Part shown: one piece after another, positions 41,976 to 51,768 of the stretch
Position numbering within the stretch: position 1 is the first letter of the stretch
Layout: each line of letters starts with the position of its first letter
Assembly: GCA_014380365.1 (NCBI GenBank)
Contig: JACMJZ010000012.1
Span: 465,559 to 529,558, forward strand
DNA: 64,000 nucleotides
Reading direction: 5' to 3'
From: Pyrinomonadaceae bacterium
GTDB taxonomy: Bacteria; Acidobacteriota; Blastocatellia; Pyrinomonadales; Pyrinomonadaceae
Position numbers and translations under genes: made by a program
Notes under the pieces: generated by a model
Seen by the model: only the letters and a program-made list of their open reading frames with translations
Told to the model about the DNA's origin: nothing
Database searches by the model: none

Positions 41976-44600
41976 ATGAAGGAAATAAAGAAAACGCGCC
42001 TGACTCAGGCGGTCCGGAGCAAAGTGTGCTCGCGTTCCATGATCTCTTGGCCGCTGGCGATGCTTGTGTGCTTTATCTCCGTTTTGACGGGCATCAGCCT
42101 TTTGTTCGAGGGCAACTTGAGTGTCAGCGCCGCACCGCAAGGACACACTAACCTGGGAAAGTTGCCCCCTGTGATCAGTCTTTCTCGGTCCCCTTCATTC
42201 GGTCCTGTGATCGCAAAATCCAGCCAGCCCGAGGATCACTTCTGGCGCGAACACCCAGAGGTTGGTCCTCAGAATTCGCGGGTTAGTTTTGCGAAAAGCG
42301 GCGCCGACATCGCAGCGCTGCCAAAGTTCTATCGAGCACTGCACTTGAATGAGAGCGCGCAAAGGAAGGTGCTGGGCAGTGCCCCAATGGAGTTCAGCAA
42401 AGCGGCCCGGCAGAGTCGAGTAGTCATGACGTTGCCGATGCCGGATGGGACATTGGCCCGGTTTCGTGTTGAGGAATCGCCGGTGCTGGCGCCTGAACTG
42501 GCAACGCGGTTTCCCGCGATCAAGACGTATCGTGGTCGCGGTCTTGACGATCCAACCGCCACAACGCGGTTCGATGTGACACCCGCCGGATTTCACGCCA
42601 TCGTGCTCTCGGAGCGCGGAACAGTCATCATTGAGCCTGCCGCGCATGGGCCAGCCGGCAAGTATGTTAGTTATGACCAGCGTGATGCGCCGAAAGACGG
42701 AGGCTCATCCAGTTGCGTTGTCTTCGGCGCCGAACAGGCGTCGGCTCAATCGGAAAGCAAACAATTGGCGCGCAGCAGTTACACGAATTCCAAAACGGCC
42801 ACCGGCTCGACGCTGCGCACTTACCGGCTGGCGCTTGCGGCGACCGCCGAATTCACTCAGACATACGGCGGCGGAACAGTTGCCGGAGCACTGAGCACAA
42901 TGACCACGATGGTCAATGCCGTTAACGCGATCTACGAGCGCGACCTCACGATCCACCTAACGTTGGTTGCGAACGAAACGTCCATCATCTTTACAAACTC
43001 AGCAACAGATGGATACACAAGCAACAGTGCCACCACATTGATAAACCAGAATCAAACGGTCTTGGATCAACGTGTCGGTTCGGCTAACTACGATGTGGGC
43101 ATGGTCCTCGATGGTCACGTCTTCGGTTCCCAGCCCGGTTTCGTATTCCAGGGAGCGGGTCAGTATCAAAGCGTGTGTGGCAATTCGCAAAAAGGCAAGG
43201 GCGTCTCAATATTCCGTTCCACTGATCCGACCTCGATCCCCGGCATCTATGTTTTCGCCCATGAGTTGGGTCATATGTTCGGAGCGCTGCACACGTTTAA
43301 CAGCACGCTTGACGAATGTGGCCCCAGTCGTTTTGCCCAGGTTGCGTATGAAACGGGAAGTGGCTCGACCATCATGAGCTACCGAGGCGCCGTCCTCCCC
43401 AACGGGACCTATTATCCCCTCTGTGCCGCCGACGAACTCTATTCGAATGACACTTACTTCCATGCCGGGAGCATCGAGCAGATCGGCAACTACACGACGT
43501 TTGGCAACGGCAGGGTCTGCCCGGTCCTAACGGACACCGGAAATAATCCGCCAAACGTTGATGCCGGCCCCGACTATACGATTCCCGCTAATACACCCTT
43601 TGCGCTGACGGCGACTGCCAGTGATGCTGAAGCGGACGCTCTAACTTATTGCTGGGAAGAATATGATTTAGGAGCGCCCGGCCCGCCGCACACAGACAAC
43701 GGCGATCGGCCAATCTTCCGCTCGTTTGCGCCGGTAGCAAGTCCCGCGCGCACGTTTCCGCAGTTGCCGGATATTCTCTCCGGCACGCTAACTTTCGGCG
43801 AGTCGCTACCCACCACAAACCGGGCGATGAATTTCCGCGTCACCGTGCGCGACAACCATTCGGGCAGCGGCGGCGTGAACGCCGGCCAGATGCGCGTTAG
43901 CGTTGTGAGCGGTGCCCCATTCGCTGTTACCGCCCCGCTTTCTTCGACGACGTGGACAGCCGGTTCGAATCAGGTTATCACCTGGGACGTCGCCGCTACT
44001 TCAAGTGCGCCGGTCAATTGTGCGAACGTGCGGGTGCTGCTCTCGGTGGATGGCGGCAACAGTTTCCCGTTCACCCTCGCCTCGAGCATTCCCAATAACG
44101 GTGCAGCGACGGTTAGCGTTCCGAACACGCCAACTTCCACTGCCCGCGTTAAAGTTGAAGCTATCGGCAATATCTTTTTTAGTATCTCGCTCCCAAGCTT
44201 CACTATTACGCCTAACAACACACTCCCGCCAACATTGCTGACCGAAGCGAACACTAATCGGGCGGTGGCGCTGGATTCAGTGACGTTTATGCGCGACCTT
44301 TTCCCGTTCACAACCGCTCATAACTTCAGCTTGGATCTGCGCACCCGAGTCACGCTTTTTGCAATCGGGTTGGAGTTGGCGCCGGGCGAAGATATTTCAG
44401 TAGTCACGGCTCAAGCCGAAGACTCAGCGCACCGAATATTTCCGCTAACGATTGAATACGTAGGGAAGGTGCCCAACGTTGATTGGCTGACACAGGTGAA
44501 CGTCCGACTGCCGGACGGACTTGCCACTACTGGTGACCTCCTAGTCAGCGTCAGCTTGCGGGGCGCAGTCAGCAACAAAGCCCTCATCGGAATTCGATAG
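41976..44600 (+). CDS. Large secreted zinc metalloprotease (reprolysin-like, M12 type)
   Basis: An 874-residue secreted protease. A signal/anchor helix at about 24-45 (ISWPLAMLVCFISVLTGISL) and a ~235-residue propeptide precede the catalytic domain, which starts near TLRTYRLALAATAEFTQTYG and has the zinc motif FAHELGHMFGALHTF followed by the Met-turn-like SGSTIMSYRG. After ~530 come beta-sandwich domains: a PKD/Ig-like domain (NVDAGPDYTIPANTPFALTA) and another (PLSSTTWTAGSNQVITWDVA). Such proteins digest extracellular proteins. The usual C-terminal DUF4214 region appears to have been lost: its remains lie just downstream as a pseudogene. Promoter not identified. Confidence 0.87.
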   Translation: MKEIKKTRLTQAVRSKVCSRSMISWPLAMLVCFISVLTGISLLFEGNLSVSAAPQGHTNLGKLPPVISLSRSPSFGPVIAKSSQPEDHFWREHPEVGPQNSRVSFAKSGADIAALPKFYRALHLNESAQRKVLGSAPMEFSKAARQSRVVMTLPMPDGTLARFRVEESPVLAPELATRFPAIKTYRGRGLDDPTATTRFDVTPAGFHAIVLSERGTVIIEPAAHGPAGKYVSYDQRDAPKDGGSSSCVVFGAEQASAQSESKQLARSSYTNSKTATGSTLRTYRLALAATAEFTQTYGGGTVAGALSTMTTMVNAVNAIYERDLTIHLTLVANETSIIFTNSATDGYTSNSATTLINQNQTVLDQRVGSANYDVGMVLDGHVFGSQPGFVFQGAGQYQSVCGNSQKGKGVSIFRSTDPTSIPGIYVFAHELGHMFGALHTFNSTLDECGPSRFAQVAYETGSGSTIMSYRGAVLPNGTYYPLCAADELYSNDTYFHAGSIEQIGNYTTFGNGRVCPVLTDTGNNPPNVDAGPDYTIPANTPFALTATASDAEADALTYCWEEYDLGAPGPPHTDNGDRPIFRSFAPVASPARTFPQLPDILSGTLTFGESLPTTNRAMNFRVTVRDNHSGSGGVNAGQMRVSVVSGAPFAVTAPLSSTTWTAGSNQVITWDVAATSSAPVNCANVRVLLSVDGGNSFPFTLASSIPNNGAATVSVPNTPTSTARVKVEAIGNIFFSISLPSFTITPNNTLPPTLLTEANTNRAVALDSVTFMRDLFPFTTAHNFSLDLRTRVTLFAIGLELAPGEDISVVTAQAEDSAHRIFPLTIEYVGKVPNVDWLTQVNVRLPDGLATTGDLLVSVSLRGAVSNKALIGIR

Positions 44601-44659
44601 TGTTGACCCTTTGGTCCCTCACATCTTTCAAAACTTCCGCCCGCCCGCCTTGGCACGAC

Positions 44660-45231
44660 TGTGCAAGTGTTATACATTCACTCCAGCCCCAGCATTACAT
44701 CGACTTCCTCAACCGCGAGCCTGACACTCCGGGTCTCAACTTCTGGACCAACGAAATTACTTCTTGCGGCTCGAACGCGACGTGCATCGAGAACAAACGC
44801 ATCCACGTCAGCGCGGCATTCTTCTTTTCAATTGCGTTCCAGAAGACCGGCGCCTTTGTATACCTGACACACTAGGCAGCGGTCGGATCTAACTACCCTG
44901 GGGCCGCACCCGTTCCGCTTTTTTACAGACGATTCGAACATGACGCCCAGACAATTCAGCAGGGTCTCGTCTTTGGTCAACCAAATTTTGACCTGGTGCT
45001 CGAAGGTAACACGCAGGCTTTCCTGGGAATTCAGCCTTCGCCGCCGCCGAGTTTAATCGCACGTTCGTGACGATGGAATACTTCGGTTATCTCCGGCGCG
45101 ACCCCGATGCGTCAGGCTTTAATTTTTGGCTGAACAAGCTGAATTCTTTCAACGGCAACTTCATTAGCGCCGAGATGGTCAAAGCTTTCATTAGTTCGCC
45201 TAAGTACCGGCAACGATTTGGCGCAAACTAA
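44660..45231 (+). pseudogene. Decayed DUF4214-domain gene fragment
   Basis: Translation in two frames gives a clear DUF4214 pattern: QHYIDFLNREPDTPGLNFWT and NEITSCGSNATCIENKRIHV, then after an in-frame TAG (44873-44875) the continuation AAVGSNYPGAAPVPLFYRRF, and in another frame MEYFGYLRRDPDASGFNFWL followed by NKLNSFNGNFISAEMVKAFI. The nonsense codon and a frameshift with loss of ~40 residues near 45045 show it is broken. In this group DUF4214 is normally the C-terminal part of large secreted proteins, probably the metalloprotease directly upstream or a separate gene. Confidence 0.8.
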
Positions 45232-45310
45232 ATAGCGGGATACTCACTGACCGACAAACAGAACTCCAGGCTGGCACCCTGCGTAGCGGAATTTTGTATC
45301 CAAAATATCA

Positions 45311-45338
45311 TTGACTTACCACCCCGTAGTCGTACAAT
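45311..45338 (+). promoter_or_regulatory. Sigma-70-like promoter upstream of the histidine kinase
   Basis: TTGACT (45311-45316), 16 bases, TACAAT (45333-45338). It would give a ~290-base leader before the kinase ATG at 45635; nothing else is recognisable in the gap 45232-45634. Confidence 0.5.
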
Positions 45339-45634
45339 TGGGCCACAAAGCCACTGTCCCGGAGATTACACAGGGACGAGCACCTGAAGCCTCACTAGAA
45401 TTGACTGCAAGAGCAGCTAGTTACTGCTAACTCCGGGTTCCCCCATACCGTTTTACTTGATGGCTTTCTCATTTCGCGTGAGCAATAAGGTGGGAGCGTT
45501 GGGTTCGGAATTAGGAAGACAGGAATCCACGTCGGCGGCGGTCTCCCCTGGGGTGCACACTTCTGGTAACTCGAAGACGCTGAGACGGGGTTAACATAGG
45601 TTGCCGCCGTGACCGCAGAACGGAGGGCAAGCGA

Positions 45635-46804
45635 ATGTGGAAAGCTGATATTCGTGCGCGCTTGGAAACCTCCGCGGTTTGGAGGTACGGGCTGCCCGTA
45701 GTATCCGTCGCCGCCGCGCTGGCAGCCACCTACGTGTTGCAACCTTACGTGTTCCGCACGCCCCTGTTCTTTCTAGCCATTCTGATCAGCGCGTGGCTGG
45801 GCGGCACCGGGCCGGGGCTCCTCACCGTGTTGCTGTCTACTCTGTGCATTGGTTTTTTCCTTAGCCCTCACGGGGTTGTGGCGACCCGCTTCCCAAATGT
45901 CCCCAGCGTTGCCGCCTTCCTGTTGACCTCCCTGATGGTCGGCGCGTGGGGCCTCGCGCGCAGACGCGCCGAGTACGCCTTGCAACACGCGCGGGACGAT
46001 CTGGAGACTAAAGTCCAGGAGCGGACGGCCGACCTTAGCCGGAGCAACGACCGGTTGCAGCAGGAGATTAACGAGCGCAAGCAGGCGGAGGAGCAACTCA
46101 ACGTAACAAGCGAACAGTTACGCGCTCTGTCAGCAAGTCTGCAATCGGCGCGAGAGGAGGAAGGAACACGCATCGCGCGCGAACTTCATGATGAACTTGG
46201 CTCATCCCTAACCGGCTTAAGATGGGGCCTTGACGAGGTTAGTGGCCTGCTTTCTACAGCGACGCACGGGGGGGAAACCGGCAAGGTGCGAGAGAAGATC
46301 GCCGCTCTAACGACGCTTATTGAGTCCACCTTTGAGACCGTGAGAAGGATCGCCGCCGAGTTGCGTCCGGGGATTCTGGACGAAGCAGGCTTGGTAGCAG
46401 CGATTGAATGGGCCGCCAAAGAGTTTGAGGAACGCACGGAAATCATCTGCCGCTTCAAGTCATCAATGGAGAATGTTCACCTGAGTCGAGAACAATCGAC
46501 TGCCATCTTCCGCATCTTTCAGGAAGCCCTCACTAATATTCTTCGCCATGCCGAGGCGACCCACGTCGGGATTACTATGAAGGAGCAGGCGGACGAATTC
46601 GTCTTAACCATTACCGACAACGGTAGAGGCATTACCGAGGGAGAGAAGTCACAACAGCAATCATTAGGAATACTGGGAATGCGCGAACGTGCTCACCTCA
46701 TGGGAGGTGATTTAGAGATTAAAGGAATCGAGGGCCGGGGAACGGTCATTACTGTGCGAGTCCCAGTTTTGCACCGGGACAAGGTCTTGAAGATGACACG
46801 CTAG
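45635..46804 (+). CDS. Membrane sensor histidine kinase (DUF4118 + HisKA_3)
   Basis: A 389-residue kinase. Residues about 15-105 are a DUF4118-type four-helix membrane sensor (GLPVVSVAAALAATYVLQPY, PLFFLAILISAWLGGTGPGL, LTVLLSTLCIGFFLSPHGVV, AAFLLTSLMVGAWGLARRRA), followed by a coiled coil and then HisKA_3 with phospho-acceptor His in REEEGTRIARELHDELGSSL. The HATPase domain has EALTNILRHAEATHVGITMK, LTITDNGRGI and LGILGMRERAHLMGGDLEIK. It is a NarX/DegS-type kinase that should signal to LuxR-type regulators. GGAGGG precedes the ATG. Its catalytic half is close to that of the next gene, pointing to duplication. Confidence 0.92.
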   Translation: MWKADIRARLETSAVWRYGLPVVSVAAALAATYVLQPYVFRTPLFFLAILISAWLGGTGPGLLTVLLSTLCIGFFLSPHGVVATRFPNVPSVAAFLLTSLMVGAWGLARRRAEYALQHARDDLETKVQERTADLSRSNDRLQQEINERKQAEEQLNVTSEQLRALSASLQSAREEEGTRIARELHDELGSSLTGLRWGLDEVSGLLSTATHGGETGKVREKIAALTTLIESTFETVRRIAAELRPGILDEAGLVAAIEWAAKEFEERTEIICRFKSSMENVHLSREQSTAIFRIFQEALTNILRHAEATHVGITMKEQADEFVLTITDNGRGITEGEKSQQQSLGILGMRERAHLMGGDLEIKGIEGRGTVITVRVPVLHRDKVLKMTR

Positions 46805-46882
46805 TTAGCCCGCTCAGGCGGTAAATCAATGGACAGATTCGGTCTGAGCGTCTCTGTCCGCTAACCACAAGGAATCAATGCG

Positions 46883-49800
46883 ATGGTTTCAGAATCAAGG
46901 AAGACTGGCATCAGCGTCGTCGGGGACGCACCCTGGGGCACGCACCTGTGTCACTTCTACGAAACAAAACAGGACCTGCTGGACATTTTGATTCCATACT
47001 TCAAGGCGGGATTGGAAAACGACGAATTCTGTATGTGGGTAGTTGCCGATCCACTCGGCCAGGAAGAAGCGAGAAATGCTTTCAGACAATCTGTTCCCGA
47101 CGCCGACCGGTACCTTGGGGCTGGCCGCATAGAAATCGTGCCGCATCGTCAGACGCTCTCATCTCGTCGCCAAACTTCATCAGCAGGCAGTCTGGAGATA
47201 GTTCCTCATACTGATTGGTATCTCAAAGGTGGCGCCTTTGCTGCGATGGGGCTGCTAGAGGGCTGGAACAAGAAGCTCGACGAGGCGCTTGCGAAAGGGC
47301 AGGCCGGCATGAGGGTCAACGGTAACGAGTCCTGGCTGACGGAAGAGAACCGGAAAGATTTTCTTGAGTACGAGAGGACGCTTGACGAAAATCTTAGCAA
47401 TAAACGGATGATCGTGTTGTGCAGCTACCCTTTATCCACTTCAAGTGCAACCCAGGTCGTTGATGTGGTTAACGCGCATCAGCTCGGGATTATCAGACGA
47501 GGTGGTGATTGGGAAGTTCTCGAAACCCAAGAACTAAGACAAGCCAAGCAAGAGATAAAGAGGCTGAACGACGAACTGGAACAACGTGTCATTCAGCGAA
47601 CGAGTGAACTTGCCGCTGCGAACGAAGAGTTGAGAAGAGAAATCAGTGAGCGCCAGCGCGCGGAGGAAGCCCTGAGGGAAAGCCAGCGCAAATTGGAGGA
47701 AGCTCAACGCATCGCGCACGTCGGACATTGGGAGCGAGACCTGCAGACGGGCCTCATCACCTGGTCAGACGAAGTCTACCGCATTTTCGGCTTGTCTCCG
47801 CGGGAGAAAGATTTGCCACTCACGGAGTGGCTACAATTTCTCCATCCCGAAGACCGGGAAAGAGTCGCCCGCGTTATCGAAGAGGTGGAGCGCGGCATCC
47901 GTCGCTACGACGTGGAATTCCGCATCGTGCGACCCGACGGAGAAGTGCGCTACGCCCATAGCCAAGGCGACATAACCCGTGACGAACAGGGCGGGGCACG
48001 CCGATTTTTCGGCATCGGGCAGGACATCACCGAGCGCAAGCGGGCTGAGGAAGCTTTACGAAAGAGCGAAAATCTCTGGCGGACGATCTTTAATGACGCA
48101 GCCATCGGCATGGCGATTGTGAATCCGGAGGGTCGCCCTGTCGAGACTAATCCGGCTTTTCAGAAGCTACTTGGTTATACAAAAGAAGAATTGCGCCACC
48201 TGTGGTTTGTTGATTTCACGCACCCCGATGACACCATCAAGGAATTTCTCCTTCACCAAGAGATGATAGATGGCAAACGCGACCATTATCAGATCGAAAA
48301 ACGCTACATCAGAAAAGACGGCCAGGTGCGTTGGGTCAATCTAACCGCTTCCGTCATCCCCGCAGAACAACCCGGAGAGTTTTTCGGCGTCGGCATGGTG
48401 GAGGATGTCACCGAGCGCAAGATGGCTGAGGAAGCATTGCGAAGAAGCGAAGATCACCTTCGCCTCGTCCTGGACACAACTCCCGCACTGATACACACCG
48501 CCCGTCCTGACGGATATCTCGATTACTTTAATCAACGTTCGCTAGAGTATCTGGGACGCTCGTTAGAGGAAATACAAGGCTGGGGCTGGACTGCCAGCAT
48601 TCATCCCGATGACGTCGAAGGAATTGTGAATGAGTGGCGCGCGAGTTTAGCCAGTGGTGAACCGCTCCAGCACGAAGCGCGCGTCCGACAAGCGGATGGA
48701 GAGTATCGCTGGATGCTGCACTGCAAGGTGCCGCTCCGTGACGAACACGGGAATATCGTCAAATGGTATGGATCGAGTATCGATATTGAGGACCGCAAGC
48801 AGGCGGAGATGGTGCTCGACGAACGCTTGTGTTTTGAGACGCTCGTGACAGAACTCTCAGCCGCATTCGCCAACCTATCGCCCAATGAAGTTGATCACGA
48901 AATAGATAAGTGGCTTCAAACTCTCGTCGAGGTTCTGGGTGTGGATCGGGCATCCTTCTTTCAATTCGGGGAGGATTGGACGACGCTTTACCGAAGTCAT
49001 TCATACACAGTTCCCGGAATCCAGCCCCTGCCGCCGGCGCCAATCGGAATGAAAGATCAATTTCCCTGGATTACGGACCAACTGCGTCGAGGGGTTACGG
49101 TCAAGTGGTCGCGCATCCCTGATGACATGCCTGAGGAGGCTGCTAAGGAGAAGGAGTATGCGGCCAGGATGGGAGTCAAGTCGGGACTGAACATCCCCGT
49201 GCGAATGGGCGGGTCGGTCATATGTGCAATTACGTTCACCTCAATAGCAAGCTACCGCGACTGGCCTGACGCGATGGTAGCGCGTCTGCGCCTCGTCGGA
49301 GAAATCTTCGCCGCAGCCGTGGAACGCAAACGTTCCGAGGAGCAGCTCAAGCAAAGTGAGAGTCAGTTGGCCGAAGCTCAGCACATGGCCCACCTAGGCA
49401 GTTGGAACTGGGACTTACAAAGCAACACCTTGAGCTGGTCTGACGAGCTCTATCACATCTTCGGAATTGACCGGCAAGCATTTAACCCAGCCCATGAGGA
49501 CTTTGTCGCTGAATTTGTTCACGTAGACGATCGAGCTAAGGTAAGAGGCATCACCGAAAGCGCTCTCAAGGCTCGGAAGCCATACAGTTTTGACAACCGT
49601 ATAGTTCGCCCTGATGGCGAAGACCGGGTCATACATGTTCGGGGTGATATTGTCAGCGATGCGCATGAAAATCCAGTCAGGGTGTTCGGCACGGCGCAGG
49701 ACGTGACGGAGCGCAAACGCGCTGAGGAGAAACTCGAAACCACCAGCGAACAGTTGCGCGCACTCTCAGCCAGACTTCAGTCCGCGAGAGAAGAGGAAGG

Positions 49801-50413
49801 CATCCGCATTGCACGTGAGCTTCATGACGAACTCGGCGCGGCCCTGACGAGTTTGAAATGGGACTTGGAGGAGGCTGTGGAAGTCATGTCTGAGTCCACC
49901 GATCTCGCCCAAATTGCCGGGTTGCGGACAAAGCTGGAAGGCATGATCGGGTTAACTGATACTACGGTTAATGCCGTCAGGCGAATTGTTTCGGAACTGA
50001 GGCCTACCGCTCTGGATGAGCTGGGCCTGAGTGAAGCAGTCGAATGGCAAGCGCGGCAGTTCCAGGATCGAACGGGGATTTTCGTCCATTGCGATTGCGT
50101 GGTGGAACCCGATGAGTTGAGTCGGGAACAATCAATAGCCGCCTTCCGCATCTCTCAGGAAGCGTTGACCAACATCCTCCGTCATGCGCAAGCGACGACG
50201 GTTCACATTCAGATGAGGACAGCCGGCGGTGAATTCATCCTGACAATCAGTGACAACGGACGTGGAATTACCGAAGAGGAGAAGTTGGGGCGACGCACAC
50301 TTGGCATCCTGGGGATGCGAGAGCGAGCCCATCTCATTGGCGGGACGATTGATTTCACCGGGTCTCAAGGAAAAGGTACTGTGGTTACCGTACGAATCCC
50401 AATCTTCAGCTAA
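46883..50413 (+). CDS. Multi-PAS hybrid sensor histidine kinase with N-terminal MEDS domain
   Basis: A 1176-residue soluble kinase. Residues ~15-205 form a MEDS (DcmR-type) domain (GTHLCHFYETKQDLLDILIP, ENDEFCMWVVADPL). A coiled coil leads to a PAS_3 domain (~280-385, HVGHWERDLQTGLITWSDEV), two further PAS domains (~395-510, IFNDAAIGMAIVNPEGRPVE; ~515-640, LDTTPALIHTARPDGYLDYF), a GAF domain (~650-810) and a fourth PAS (~825-940, HLGSWNWDLQSNTLSWSDEL). The output half is HisKA_3 (REEEGIRIARELHDELGAAL, ~960) plus HATPase (LTISDNGRGI). Five sensory domains without a membrane helix imply integration of cytoplasmic signals such as redox or small molecules. AAGGAA lies upstream of the ATG. Likely partner: the response regulator 82 bases downstream. 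Confidence 0.92.
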   Translation: MVSESRKTGISVVGDAPWGTHLCHFYETKQDLLDILIPYFKAGLENDEFCMWVVADPLGQEEARNAFRQSVPDADRYLGAGRIEIVPHRQTLSSRRQTSSAGSLEIVPHTDWYLKGGAFAAMGLLEGWNKKLDEALAKGQAGMRVNGNESWLTEENRKDFLEYERTLDENLSNKRMIVLCSYPLSTSSATQVVDVVNAHQLGIIRRGGDWEVLETQELRQAKQEIKRLNDELEQRVIQRTSELAAANEELRREISERQRAEEALRESQRKLEEAQRIAHVGHWERDLQTGLITWSDEVYRIFGLSPREKDLPLTEWLQFLHPEDRERVARVIEEVERGIRRYDVEFRIVRPDGEVRYAHSQGDITRDEQGGARRFFGIGQDITERKRAEEALRKSENLWRTIFNDAAIGMAIVNPEGRPVETNPAFQKLLGYTKEELRHLWFVDFTHPDDTIKEFLLHQEMIDGKRDHYQIEKRYIRKDGQVRWVNLTASVIPAEQPGEFFGVGMVEDVTERKMAEEALRRSEDHLRLVLDTTPALIHTARPDGYLDYFNQRSLEYLGRSLEEIQGWGWTASIHPDDVEGIVNEWRASLASGEPLQHEARVRQADGEYRWMLHCKVPLRDEHGNIVKWYGSSIDIEDRKQAEMVLDERLCFETLVTELSAAFANLSPNEVDHEIDKWLQTLVEVLGVDRASFFQFGEDWTTLYRSHSYTVPGIQPLPPAPIGMKDQFPWITDQLRRGVTVKWSRIPDDMPEEAAKEKEYAARMGVKSGLNIPVRMGGSVICAITFTSIASYRDWPDAMVARLRLVGEIFAAAVERKRSEEQLKQSESQLAEAQHMAHLGSWNWDLQSNTLSWSDELYHIFGIDRQAFNPAHEDFVAEFVHVDDRAKVRGITESALKARKPYSFDNRIVRPDGEDRVIHVRGDIVSDAHENPVRVFGTAQDVTERKRAEEKLETTSEQLRALSARLQSAREEEGIRIARELHDELGAALTSLKWDLEEAVEVMSESTDLAQIAGLRTKLEGMIGLTDTTVNAVRRIVSELRPTALDELGLSEAVEWQARQFQDRTGIFVHCDCVVEPDELSREQSIAAFRISQEALTNILRHAQATTVHIQMRTAGGEFILTISDNGRGITEEEKLGRRTLGILGMRERAHLIGGTIDFTGSQGKGTVVTVRIPIFS

Positions 50414-50495
50414 CAAGTAATCGGAAGTAATATTAGACACGTGACGACGCTTTCGAGGAAACCCAGAATGGTATAGGGGTGGGGCCGCAAACGGA

Positions 50496-51128
50496 ATGAA
50501 GAAAATCCTGATAGTTGATGACCATGAAGTTCTCAGAGAGGGGGTGAAGCGAGTCTTTGATAAACAACCTGACACCCCAACCTTCGGAGAGGCGAGCACC
50601 GAGCAGGAAGCGCTCAGACTGGTGCGCGAGCAGGACTGGGATGTCGTGGTGCTGGATATTTCCCTGGGCGACCGCAGCGGGCTCGAAGTCTTGAAGGAGT
50701 TGAAGCAGATTCGTCCTCGTCTTCCTGTGCTCATCCTCACCATGCACTCGGGCGAACAGTTTGCGAGGCGTGCATTTAAAGCGGGGGCTTCGGGATATAT
50801 CACCAAAGACAGTCCGCGAGGGGAGTTGCTCAATGCGGTCAACAAGGTCATGAGCGGGGGGAGGTATGTCAGCGCTGCCGTCGCTGAAAACCTCATCTTC
50901 GATCTCGAGGGCGCCACTGACCGTCCGCTGCACGAGGTGCTGTCTGATCGTGAGTTTGAGGTGCTGCGTCTCATTGCTTCGGGGAAAACGGTTAGTGAGA
51001 TTGCCGGTATGCTCTCCCTTAGCGACAGTACCATCAGCACCTACCGGGCGCGTATCTTAGAGAAGATGGGAATGAAGACCAACGCGGAGCTAACCCATTA
51101 CGCTATCCAGAAGAAGTTGGTCGCTTAG
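50496..51128 (+). CDS. NarL/LuxR-family response regulator
   Basis: A 210-residue regulator with an intact receiver (KKILIVDDHEVLREGVKRVF, phospho-acceptor Asp in DVVVLDISLGDRSGLEVLKE, Thr in LILTMHSG, Lys in GYITKDSPRGEL). A LuxR helix-turn-helix follows (VLSDREFEVLRLIASGKTVS, EIAGMLSLSDSTISTYRARI). It follows two HisKA_3 kinases and is their natural phosphorylation target. No strong Shine-Dalgarno. Confidence 0.94.
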   Translation: MKKILIVDDHEVLREGVKRVFDKQPDTPTFGEASTEQEALRLVREQDWDVVVLDISLGDRSGLEVLKELKQIRPRLPVLILTMHSGEQFARRAFKAGASGYITKDSPRGELLNAVNKVMSGGRYVSAAVAENLIFDLEGATDRPLHEVLSDREFEVLRLIASGKTVSEIAGMLSLSDSTISTYRARILEKMGMKTNAELTHYAIQKKLVA

Positions 51129-51455
51129 GAAGAATAATTGTGCACACTCAGAAACTCAGCCCCACAATCTACTCGAAACAAACCCACGCGTCCTCTGACG
51201 CCTCCCTTAGCCAAGTCGAGTTTTGTAGCTCGAATACCTACAGCGCTGTAAATCAATCTGGGACAGTAGAATCATAGTGACCGCGACATTAGTTACCCCG
51301 CCGGGCTTGTACTCTCAGTGTGAGTAATTCCGCTTTTCAAGCACCACCGATTCAGTCGCAAAAGCGTAACGCTATGCTGCGTTCGACGGCGCTGGGGGTT
51401 GCTCGACTAACTGCCGGGCAGCGACAGTCTTCGTTTCTGTTCGCCTGTATCTGAA
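51129..51455. other. Gene-free stretch, nothing recognised
   Basis: This 327-base region between the response regulator and a small zinc-finger-like gene shows no open frame with support, no long palindrome and no convincing promoter. Confidence 0.5.
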
Positions 51456-51680
51456 ATGGACGAAAAACCAAGACTTATCGTCTCCCTCTGGGTTAAAGGC
51501 GAGCCCCTTTACTATGAGTGTTCGGGCTGTGGCAATAGATTCCCGCTGTGCGAGACAGACCCTCCAACCGACGGCTGGAGAGATCTATGGGCGGCCTTTC
51601 GAGATCACGTCCGGACAGAACATACACGGCAAGGTTTAGATACTGATCTATGCGCGGAAGCGCTACTGCCGGGCAATTGA
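51456..51680 (+). CDS. Small zinc-ribbon/zinc-finger-like protein
   Basis: A 74-residue protein. The N-terminal half has a CxxC pair (YYECSGCGNRFPLCE) and the middle an FRDHVRTEH segment, together C-x2-C ... H-x4-H, a C2H2-like zinc-binding pattern. Related small proteins occur beside two-component genes in Acidobacteria, as I recall. Function is unknown; a regulator or adaptor is possible. It lies 88 bases upstream of a LuxR-type regulator on the same strand. Confidence 0.55.
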   Translation: MDEKPRLIVSLWVKGEPLYYECSGCGNRFPLCETDPPTDGWRDLWAAFRDHVRTEHTRQGLDTDLCAEALLPGN

Positions 51681-51768
51681 AGAACTGTTTATCCGGTTGG
51701 TTTGCCGAGGGCGGGAGGTTCGGAGTCCCACAGGTCACACGCCGAAGCGGTCTTAACACGCAAGGGCA

